Shown piece by piece: positions 1 through 5,209 of a stretch of DNA of 8,250 nt (positions within the stretch are counted from its first letter, which is position 1; each line of letters begins with the position of its first letter). The translations under genes and the position numbers were made by a program. Below the pieces are notes generated by a model, which was given only the letters and a program-made list of their open reading frames with translations, ran no database searches and was not told the origin of the DNA. This stretch comes from an uncultured Desulfobacca sp. GTDB taxonomy: Bacteria; Desulfobacterota; Desulfobaccia; Desulfobaccales; Desulfobaccaceae. The stretch is taken from positions 1-8,250 of the forward strand of contig CALGOE010000018.1 in assembly GCA_937958145.1 (NCBI GenBank). Reading direction: 5' to 3'.

Positions 1-843
1 GTGTTTTTTGTGCAACAGCTCTGGCTCAAAGAGCCGCAGCTCCTGCAGAATCTGGTCAATCGGCGCCAAAGCTTCCTGGGGATCGAGCTGCGAGCTGTCC
101 ACAACGTGGAGCAGGAGACGGGTGCGCCGCAGGTGCCGCAGAAACCGCAGCCCCAAGCCTTTGCCAGCATGGGCCCCGGTAATCAGGCCGGGAATATCGG
201 CCAAAATGAGGGGGGGATGCTCATCGTGCTGGAGTACCCCCAGATTGGGCTCCAGGGTGGAGAAGGGATAAGGCGAGGCCAGAGCCTTGGAGGCGGTCAG
301 GGTGGTCAAAAGGGTCGTCTTGCCGGCATTGGGCAGACCGATGAGCCCCACATCGGCCAGGACCTGAAGTTCCAACCGGAGACGCCGCACCTCGCCCAAC
401 TCACCGGGCTGGGCAAACCGCGGCGAGCGCAGCCGCGAGGAGCCGAAATGGGCATTGCCTTTGCCGCCCCGCCCCCCCCGGGCCACGATGACTTCCTGAT
501 GGGCTGCCACCAGGTCGGCCAGGACCTGATCCGTCTGCGCGTCCCGGACCATTGTCCCCAACGGCACGGCGATGATGAGATCAACCCCTTGGGCCCCGGT
601 TTTGAGGCGACTGCCCCCCGGCTGGCCGTTGGCAGCCCGGAAGAGGCGTTGGTGCCGGAAAGGTGCCAGGGTGTGCATCGACGGGGAGGCCACCAGTTTG
701 ACGTCGCCACCCCGGCCGCCCTCGCCGCCATCCGCTGCGCCCCGGGGTTGAAAACGCCGCCGGGCAAAACTGATGCAACCGGGCCCGCCTTTGCCGGCTT
801 GGACGGTAATCTCCGCGGCATCGGCAAAATGCCGACGGGGCAA
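1..843 (-). CDS. obgE: Obg-family GTPase (ObgE/CgtA), 3' part missing
   Basis: Essential GTPase that binds the large ribosomal subunit and acts in late 50S assembly and stress control. The visible 281 codons show the glycine-rich N-terminal Obg fold (residues about 6-160, with GGEGGRGGD at 39-47) and then the G domain. P-loop GLPNAGKTT is at 169-177 and the G3 motif DIPG at 216-219. The P-loop ends in Thr where many homologues have Ser, which is conservative. The window edge cuts the gene before the NKxD specificity motif and any C-terminal domain. I chose the TTG at 841-843 as start: AGGAG (852-856) lies 8 nt away, whereas the TTG at 847-849 is only 2 nt from it. The AGGAG overlaps the rpmA stop codon, so translation is probably coupled. 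The protein start (MPRRHFADAAEI) is a few residues longer than the usual MKFVDEAKI type. Last gene of the rplU-rpmA-obg set. Confidence 0.95.
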   Translation of the reverse strand, partial: MPRRHFADAAEITVQAGKGGPGCISFARRRFQPRGAADGGEGGRGGDVKLVASPSMHTLAPFRHQRLFRAANGQPGGSRLKTGAQGVDLIIAVPLGTMVRDAQTDQVLADLVAAHQEVIVARGGRGGKGNAHFGSSRLRSPRFAQPGELGEVRRLRLELQVLADVGLIGLPNAGKTTLLTTLTASKALASPYPFSTLEPNLGVLQHDEHPPLILADIPGLITGAHAGKGLGLRFLRHLRRTRLLLHVVDSSQLDPQEALAPIDQILQELRLFEPELLHKKH

Positions 844-854
844 CCTCAAGACTC

Positions 855-1112
855 CTAAACTTGGGGGTAGACGCTTACCCGCTTCCGATTCCGGCCGAAA
901 TTTTCGTAGTTGACCACGCCGTCAATTTTGGCAAAGAGGGTGTAATCTTTGCCCATGCCGACGTTTTCACCGGGATGGATGCGAGTGCCCAACTGCCGCA
1001 CCAGGATATTGCCGGCCTTGACCACCTGGCCGCTGAAGCGTTTGACGCCGCGGCGTTGGCCCTGGCTATCCCGGCCGTTCCGGGAACTGCCGCCCGCTTT
1101 TTTATGTGCCAA
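855..1112 (-). CDS. rpmA: 50S ribosomal protein bL27
   Basis: Large-subunit protein bL27, whose N-terminal tail reaches the peptidyl-transferase centre. The 85-residue product is the normal length. It begins MAHKKAGGSSRNGRDS, continues with the conserved segment around residues 17-30, and has the typical GTRIHPGENVGMGKDYTLFA block. The start codon is TTG (1110-1112), with GGAGG at 1121-1125 and an 8-nt spacer. There is no N-terminal extension before AHKK, so the cleavage by the Prp protease known from Firmicutes is not needed. No full-length prp gene lies between rplU and rpmA, which agrees. The gene sits 133 bp after rplU and 11 bp before obg. Identification is secure from the sequence. Confidence 0.97.
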   Translation of the reverse strand: MAHKKAGGSSRNGRDSQGQRRGVKRFSGQVVKAGNILVRQLGTRIHPGENVGMGKDYTLFAKIDGVVNYENFGRNRKRVSVYPQV

Positions 1113-1245
1113 AAGCGTATCCTCCGATTTCCTGCAGTGAGGCTCTTCGGCGGCCGCCAGCCACCACGAGCCGCGCTGCGGGCTCCAGGCCGGACCGTCC
1201 GGCTGCCACGGCCGGCATGGCCCGCGCCCTTGTCCTCTTTTCTTA
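1113..1245 (-). other. rplU-rpmA spacer with palindrome and a 38-codon ORF
   Basis: This spacer of 133 bp is long for rplU-rpmA. It contains a perfect inverted repeat, GCCGGAC (1189-1195) and GTCCGGC (1197-1203), and a 10-bp palindrome GGCGGCCGCC (1149-1158). On the minus strand a 38-codon ORF (1218-1102) starts with ATG and overlaps the first codons of rpmA; the rpmA ribosome site lies inside it. It is too short and too low in complexity to be the Prp protease found here in Firmicutes. No T-tract follows the hairpin, so no terminator is called. Confidence 0.4.
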
Positions 1246-1557
1246 TTATAACTGAATTTCCTTGATCTGCAAAGCGGTGTAGGGCTGCCGGTGCCCCCGC
1301 AGACGCCGGTAATTCTTCCGCCGTTTCTTTTTGAAGACTAAGATCTTCTTGGCCTTGCCCTGACGCAGGATCTGCCCGGTAATCTGGGCACCGGCGAGAT
1401 ACGGCTGACCGATCTGCACCTCTTCACTGGTGGCTGCCAACAAGATTTTATCCAGGGCAACCATATCCCCCACTGCACCGGGCAGCTTCTCGACACGGAT
1501 AACGTCGCCGAGACCGACCCGATATTGCTTGCCGCCGGTTTGAACGATGACGTACAC
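1246..1557 (-). CDS. rplU: 50S ribosomal protein bL21
   Basis: Large-subunit protein bL21, which binds 23S rRNA. The 103-residue product is the usual length. It starts MYVIVQTGGKQYRVGLGD, the family hallmark, and ends in a basic stretch (KKKRRKNYRRLRGHRQPYT) typical of the RNA-binding C-terminus. The start is GTG at 1555-1557, preceded by AAAGGAGG with a 5-nt spacer. The gene ends in tandem TAA TAA. A near-consensus promoter lies just upstream, so it probably begins the rplU-rpmA-obg transcript. Some read-through from the dehydrogenase gene upstream is possible, since no hairpin-plus-T-tract terminator is visible between them. Confidence 0.97.
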   Translation of the reverse strand: MYVIVQTGGKQYRVGLGDVIRVEKLPGAVGDMVALDKILLAATSEEVQIGQPYLAGAQITGQILRQGKAKKILVFKKKRRKNYRRLRGHRQPYTALQIKEIQL

Positions 1558-1583
1558 TGCTCCCTCCTTTACCGTAAAAAATA

Positions 1584-1612
1584 ATTATAAAAAAGCAGAT
1601 TGTGAAAGTCAA
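1584..1612 (-). promoter_or_regulatory. Sigma70-type promoter of rplU operon
   Basis: Read on the minus strand, TTGACT (1612-1607) is followed by exactly 17 bp and then TATAAT (1589-1584). This is one mismatch from the ideal -35 and a perfect -10. It lies in an AT-rich island (about 1568-1670) that contrasts with GC-rich surroundings. The predicted transcript start near 1577 gives a leader of only about 20 nt before the rplU GTG, leaving no room for a leader-based ribosomal-protein regulator. The site is seen directly; its activity is inferred. Confidence 0.85.
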
Positions 1613-1670
1613 TAAAATTTAGAATAGTAGAAACGTTACCTTGTGCATAAAATATTTTGGAATGAAGACG

Positions 1671-2696
1671 TTAATAGTTGAGCAATACTTGGATGGCTGC
1701 GCCCGGATCGTGGGCCAGGAGGTCATAGGCCGTGGCGGCCTGGTGGAAGGGGATGGTGTGGGTGATCAAAGGCCTTAGGGTGAGGTTTTGCAACAGCTGC
1801 CAAGCCTGGGCCAGAAGCCGGGGTTTGCTCCAGCGGCCGCTCAGGGCCGGCGCGATGGTACTCACCTGGCTGCTGATGAAACGCAGGCGGCTGCGGTGAA
1901 AGACGCCGCCCAAATGCAGGCTCGCCGGCTTCCTGCCATACCAGGAGCCGATGACAATGCGGCCGTGAAAACCGGCGATGGCGATGGCCTGATCCAGGGC
2001 CGCGGGATGGCCGGAGACCTCGTAAGATAGGTCAACCCCGGGATAAAAACAGCCGGCTGGCAATAAGGCCCGAATTTTGGTCAAACACAACGGCTCGCCT
2101 GGGTCCAGGCTGGCCGTGGCCCCCAAGCTTTCCGAGGCCAACCGCCGGCGGGGGTATAAATCCACCGTCAGGAGGGCCGCCAACGGCATCCGGGCCAAGA
2201 TCGCGGTCAACAACAGGCCGATGATCCCTTGGCCAAAAACCACTACCTGCTCTCCCAACAGGGGCGCACCGTCCAGCACCAGGGTTACGGCCGTTTCCAT
2301 ATTCGGGAGCAAAGCCGCAACCTCCGGCTCGACTCCAGCCGGCACCGACTGCAGCTCGTCGACGGTGGCGATAAAATGACTTTCGTGAGGATGAAAGGCG
2401 AAGACCAGGCGGTCCTGCCAGACCGGGGGCACCCCGGGACCGACGGCCACCACCCGCCCCACCGCCGCATAGCCATACTTCAAAGGATAGCGAAAGGTGC
2501 CGGCCAGGGCCGGGATGGTGGCATCGACGGGAATTTCGGGGGGAAAAAGGTCACGATAGACCAAGAGCTCCGTTCCCGCACTGATGGCCGAGACCAGGGT
2601 CTGGACCATAACCTCGCCGGCTCCGGGGTCCGGCAGCGGCTCCTCCCGAATCGCCACCTGCCCGGGGCCGATGAAATAGAGCGCTTGACGCTGCAT
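1671..2696 (-). CDS. Zinc-less MDR-family dehydrogenase (BchC-like layout)
   Basis: A 341-residue member of the medium-chain dehydrogenase/reductase (alcohol dehydrogenase-like) superfamily; substrate unknown. The N-terminal GroES-like domain covers about residues 1-125. The Rossmann domain has GQGIIG at 155-160 and an Asp at 179 after the second strand, which favours NAD(H) over NADP(H). The catalytic zinc site appears lost. The usual ICGTD reads ISAGTE (38-43), with Ala in place of the Cys. The usual GHE reads GYA (75-77). The four-Cys structural zinc lobe is also absent. The ISAGTE and YGYAAVG pattern resembles BchC (bacteriochlorophyllide a dehydrogenase) more than ordinary zinc alcohol dehydrogenases, but nothing here indicates photosynthesis, so I do not call it bchC. 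It starts one base after the stop of the RibD-like gene and has no clear Shine-Dalgarno site, so translation is probably coupled. Confidence 0.85.
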   Translation of the reverse strand: MQRQALYFIGPGQVAIREEPLPDPGAGEVMVQTLVSAISAGTELLVYRDLFPPEIPVDATIPALAGTFRYPLKYGYAAVGRVVAVGPGVPPVWQDRLVFAFHPHESHFIATVDELQSVPAGVEPEVAALLPNMETAVTLVLDGAPLLGEQVVVFGQGIIGLLLTAILARMPLAALLTVDLYPRRRLASESLGATASLDPGEPLCLTKIRALLPAGCFYPGVDLSYEVSGHPAALDQAIAIAGFHGRIVIGSWYGRKPASLHLGGVFHRSRLRFISSQVSTIAPALSGRWSKPRLLAQAWQLLQNLTLRPLITHTIPFHQAATAYDLLAHDPGAAIQVLLNY

Positions 2697-2697
2697 G

Positions 2698-3417
2698 TTA
2701 CACCGTCCAATCCGGTTCGCCGCGCACCACCAGGTCCACGCCCAGCCGTTGATAGGTCACGTTGCTCAGGCGGGGCAGGCCGCCGGGCCGAGGCAGGTTC
2801 TGGACATCAAGGACCCGCACACCGCCGACCAATACCGGCGCAATGGTGACGATCAGTTGATCCACCAGCCGATAATTGAGAAAGCTGGTGATGACCTGGG
2901 CGCCCCCCTCCACCATCAGGCTGGTGATTCCCTCCCGGCCCAGCAACTGCAGGAGGGCCACAAGATCGATACCGCCGTTGCTGGCCGCCGGCAGACGATA
3001 GACCAAGGCGCCGGCGTGCTCCAAGGCAGCCTGCCGCTCCGCCTTCGCACCAGGGCTGGCAATAATCCAGGGAGCACGGGTGGGATGCTGCAGGAGCTTG
3101 GCAAAAGGGGGAAAACGGAGACGGCTGTCCAGGATTACCGGTTGCGGATGGGGGCCCTCCACCAGGCGGACCGTCAGGCTGGGGTCGTCGGCCAGGACCG
3201 TGCCGATCCCCACCAGGATGGCGGCATGAGCGGCGCGCAGAGCATGCGTCATGGCCTGGGAATCCCGGCAGCTCAGGGCCAAAGGGTGCCCGGGCCGGGC
3301 CGCTATGGCCCCGTCCAGACTCTGGGCATACGTCAGGGTGACATACGGACGGCCGCTCGGCCGAAAATGAGCCGTCGCCCTCGCCACCAATGAGGCTGCA
3401 TCTTCCAACAATTCCAT
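2698..3417 (-). CDS. Standalone RibD C-terminal-domain reductase
   Basis: A 239-residue protein of the RibD C-terminal / dihydrofolate-reductase-like fold. The domain is known for NADPH-dependent reduction of pyrimidine intermediates in riboflavin synthesis. Visible blocks are VTLTYAQSLDGAIA (26-39), ILVGIGTVLADDPSLTVR (67-84), PVILDSRLRFP (93-103), LMVEGGAQV (167-175) and APVLVGG (193-199). The zinc deaminase half of bifunctional RibD is absent, as in archaeal-type diaminopyrimidine reductases and various pterin- or folate-related reductases. It could be a true riboflavin enzyme or act on another pteridine-like substrate. I chose the ATG at 3415-3417, which leaves about 25 residues before the domain. 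The frame stays open to an ATG at 3555, but that extension is Gly/Cys/Arg-rich, unlike the family, and has no ribosome site. GGAGG at 3430-3434 has a long 12-nt spacer and lies inside a hairpin. First gene of the pair with the dehydrogenase. Confidence 0.87.
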   Translation of the reverse strand: MELLEDAASLVARATAHFRPSGRPYVTLTYAQSLDGAIAARPGHPLALSCRDSQAMTHALRAAHAAILVGIGTVLADDPSLTVRLVEGPHPQPVILDSRLRFPPFAKLLQHPTRAPWIIASPGAKAERQAALEHAGALVYRLPAASNGGIDLVALLQLLGREGITSLMVEGGAQVITSFLNYRLVDQLIVTIAPVLVGGVRVLDVQNLPRPGGLPRLSNVTYQRLGVDLVVRGEPDWTV

Positions 3418-3429
3418 GGCTTGATTTCG

Positions 3430-3475
3430 CCTCCCCGGCCAGCCGCAGCAGGCTGTGCCCGCCTGGCCCAGGAGG
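3430..3475 (-). promoter_or_regulatory. Hairpin sequestering the SD of the RibD-like gene
   Basis: Read as minus-strand RNA, CCUCC (3475-3471) pairs with the GGAGG ribosome-binding site (3434-3430). Next come a U·G and a G-G position, then GGCCAG (3468-3463) pairs with CUGGCC (3442-3437). Then GCGGGC (3462-3457) pairs with GCCUGC (3453-3448), with one G·U pair, around an ACA loop. A UGCGG bulge sits on the 3' side. That gives about 17 base pairs covering the whole Shine-Dalgarno site. The single G·U would be an A-C mismatch in plus-strand RNA, so the fold fits the minus strand better. No U-tract follows, so it is not an intrinsic terminator. The pairing is seen directly; control of translation is inferred. 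Confidence 0.6.
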
Positions 3476-3539
3476 ACACGCGGCTGACAATTTATTGCCA
3501 CGGTGCCTCCCAAGCCTGGCGCCACGCGGCAGAACCCTC

Positions 3540-3552
3540 GGGGCCCGGCCCC
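3540..3552 (-). repeat. GC-rich hairpin in the leader
   Basis: GGGG (3540-3543) and CCCC (3549-3552) enclose CCCGG, within a 13-nt palindromic block (GGGGCC and GGCCCC around a central base). It lies in the 5' half of the predicted reductase-gene leader and could form a second stem upstream of the SD-pairing hairpin. No U-tract follows on the minus strand. Its role is unknown. Confidence 0.35.
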
Positions 3553-3595
3553 CATCCGGCGAGGCGGTTAAAAACCCTCAGCTTTTTTTCCGGTC

Positions 3596-3624
3596 ATGAT
3601 ATAATAAATTACCATCCCTGACAA
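3596..3624 (-). promoter_or_regulatory. Putative promoter of the RibD-like/MDR pair
   Basis: On the minus strand, TTGTCA (3624-3619) and TATCAT (3601-3596) are separated by exactly 17 bp. Each hexamer has one mismatch from the sigma70 consensus. The predicted transcript start near 3589 gives an unusually long, GC-rich leader of about 170 nt before the ATG at 3417. The promoter lies in one of the two AT-richer patches of the window. The match is seen; activity is inferred. Confidence 0.6.
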
Positions 3625-3832
3625 GAAGGGACAGCTTCCCTGGCCCGGCAAAAAACTTTGCCTCAGACCGCCGAATGATTACCTTTTCCTTGTTAACAAA
3701 AATAGTGAACACGCCCACAGCTCCGGGCAGAGTGCGGCGGCGGCCAGGAAACCCGCTCCGGCAAAGGGTTTTCTTCGGTTCTGGGGCAAAACCTCGGGGC
3801 CGAAACAGGAGCATGCTGGGCGTAAGGTACCC

Positions 3833-5209
3833 ATGAAGATACTCTTTTCCCAAAAAACCATGGCTTGGCGGATCATTGCGGCCATCGCAGCCATCACGGT
3901 GGTCAGCGGCCTGCTCTGGCTCTGGCTGGCCAAGGAAAACGGTGCGGCTAACTTTCGTCTGGCCGCCGTGACCCGGGGCGACCTGGAGGTCACGGTCAGC
4001 GCCACCGGCACCGTTCAACCCGAAGAGCTGGTGGATGTGGGGGCCCAGGTGGCCGGCAAGATCGTCGCCTTCGGCTTGGATGTGGACGGCAAACCGGTGG
4101 ACTACGGCTCGGTGGTCAAGGCCGGCATGGTCTTGGCCCGCATCGATGACGCGGTCTACAGCGCCGAGGTCTCCCAGGCCACAGCCCAGTTGGCCCAAGC
4201 CCGGGCCAACGTGCAGCGGGCCCAGGCCGATCTGGGCCAGTTCAAGGCCAAACTTTTTCAGGCCGAAAACGACTGGCTGCGGGCCAAGCAGTTGGGCCCC
4301 TCGGAAGCCTTGTCCCAAAGCGACTTCGATGCGGCCAAAGCCGCCTATGAGGTGGCCCGGGCCAATTTAAACGTCGGCGAGGCCGCCCTGCGGCAGGCCA
4401 AAGAAGCCGTGGCCCAGGCCGAGGCCAGTCTGCGCAAGGCCAAGCAGAACCTGGACTACACCACCATCCGCTCCCCGGTGCACGGGGTCATCATCGACCG
4501 CCGGGTCAATATCGGCCAGACCGTGGTGGCCAGCCTCAACGCCCCCAGCCTCTTCCTCATCGCCAAGGACCTGAAGCGCCTGCAGATCTGGGTGCCGGTG
4601 AATGAGGCCGACATCGGCAACATCCGGGTGGGCCAGCCGGTTTCTTTTACCGTCGACGCCTTCCCCCAGGAGACCTTTGTGGGCCAGGTCGGCAAGATCC
4701 GCCTGAACGCCACCATGACCCAGAACGTCGTCACTTACACCGTGGAAGTTACCTTTGACAACTCCGATGGCCGCCTCATTCCCTACCTGACCGCGAACGT
4801 AAAGTTCCTGGTGGAAACCCGCCCGGATGTCCTGCTGGTACCCAATGCGGCCCTGCGCTGGCGGCCCCAACCGGAGCAGATCGCCGCAGCCTGGCGCCCC
4901 GACAAAAAGGGCGGCCAACCATACCGCGGCTCCGGCGCCCTGGCCGGCGCCCCCAGCCAGCCAACCGCCCCGGACCAGAAAAAAAGCCGGGATCAGGGGA
5001 CCCTCTGGGTGCCCGAGGGCAGTCTGGTCCGGCCGCTCCCTGTCCAAGTCGGCGCCAGTGACGGCAATCTGACCGAAATCAGGGGGGAGGATATCAGCGA
5101 CGGCCTGCAGGTGGTGATCGCCAGCGGTTCCGGGGATGGTTCCTCTGACACCGTTGCCAGTCCTTTTACCCCCAAACTCTTCAAGGACAAACGTCGACCG
5201 GCGCATTAA
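3833..5209 (+). CDS. macA: MacA-type periplasmic adaptor (membrane fusion protein)
   Basis: Periplasmic adaptor that links an inner-membrane MacB-type transporter to a TolC-like channel. The 458 residues start with an N-terminal membrane anchor (about 12-33). The first half of the lipoyl domain follows (about 55-108), then a long Ala/Gln/Lys-rich coiled-coil hairpin (about 110-207). The second lipoyl half begins TIRSPVHGVIIDRRVNIGQT (211-230), and a beta-barrel covers about 248-330. The hairpin tip keeps the R-x3-L-x6-S pattern (R150, L154, S161) known for contacting TolC-type channels. E. coli MacA has 371 residues; much of the excess here is a Pro/Gly/Ala-rich insert at about 343-389 in the membrane-proximal domain. 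AAGG lies 5 nt before the ATG. The stop codon shares one base with the start of the next gene (TAATG). The symbol is used for the family; the substrate is unknown. Confidence 0.93.
   Translation: MKILFSQKTMAWRIIAAIAAITVVSGLLWLWLAKENGAANFRLAAVTRGDLEVTVSATGTVQPEELVDVGAQVAGKIVAFGLDVDGKPVDYGSVVKAGMVLARIDDAVYSAEVSQATAQLAQARANVQRAQADLGQFKAKLFQAENDWLRAKQLGPSEALSQSDFDAAKAAYEVARANLNVGEAALRQAKEAVAQAEASLRKAKQNLDYTTIRSPVHGVIIDRRVNIGQTVVASLNAPSLFLIAKDLKRLQIWVPVNEADIGNIRVGQPVSFTVDAFPQETFVGQVGKIRLNATMTQNVVTYTVEVTFDNSDGRLIPYLTANVKFLVETRPDVLLVPNAALRWRPQPEQIAAAWRPDKKGGQPYRGSGALAGAPSQPTAPDQKKSRDQGTLWVPEGSLVRPLPVQVGASDGNLTEIRGEDISDGLQVVIASGSGDGSSDTVASPFTPKLFKDKRRPAH

Larger units (their letters stand above)
3418..3832. 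other. Divergent intergenic region
   Basis: This 415-bp stretch separates the minus-strand reductase genes from the plus-strand efflux genes. It holds the promoter of the reductase gene (3596-3624), its long structured leader (3418-3589) and the SD-pairing hairpin (3430-3475). It also holds a 10-bp palindrome TTGTTAACAA (3690-3699) and an imperfect hairpin AAACCC/GGGTTT (3749-3771). I see no tRNA, no signal-recognition-particle RNA core, no known riboswitch core and no convincing protein-coding gene. A plus-strand TATAAT occurs at 3600-3605 but has no good -35 box, so the promoter of the efflux operon is not located. Confidence 0.6.

Noticed and set aside
1..858. Long plus-strand ORF opposite obg
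   Set aside because: It is the antisense shadow of a clear Obg protein; the translation is Gly/Gln/Pro-rich with no recognisable domain.
1671..2696. Calling the dehydrogenase bchC
   Set aside because: The resemblance is limited to the zinc-less motif pattern, and no photosynthesis genes are present in the window.
3418..3555. 46-residue N-terminal extension of the RibD-like protein from the ATG at 3555
   Set aside because: There is no ribosome site before 3555, the composition is unlike the family, and the region forms the structured leader; ATG 3417 already leaves room before the domain.
3600..3605. Plus-strand TATAAT as -10 of a macA promoter
   Set aside because: No acceptable -35 hexamer at 16-18 bp upstream, and it overlaps the better minus-strand promoter.
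3627..3641. AGGGA/TCCCT inverted repeat as an operator
   Set aside because: Five-base arms around a 5-nt loop are expected by chance in a few hundred bases; no second copy nearby.
3749..3772. AAACCC/GGGTTT hairpin with short T-run as a terminator
   Set aside because: Only 6 bp with an 11-nt loop and four Ts, and no plus-strand transcript is known to end here.
3578..4318. 246-codon minus-strand ORF covering the macA start
   Set aside because: It lies largely antisense to the well-supported macA gene, with low-complexity shadow composition and no family resemblance.
4367..5206. 279-codon minus-strand ORF opposite macA
   Set aside because: Antisense shadow of a conserved coding region; His/Gly/Asp-rich, no domain and no ribosome site considered credible.
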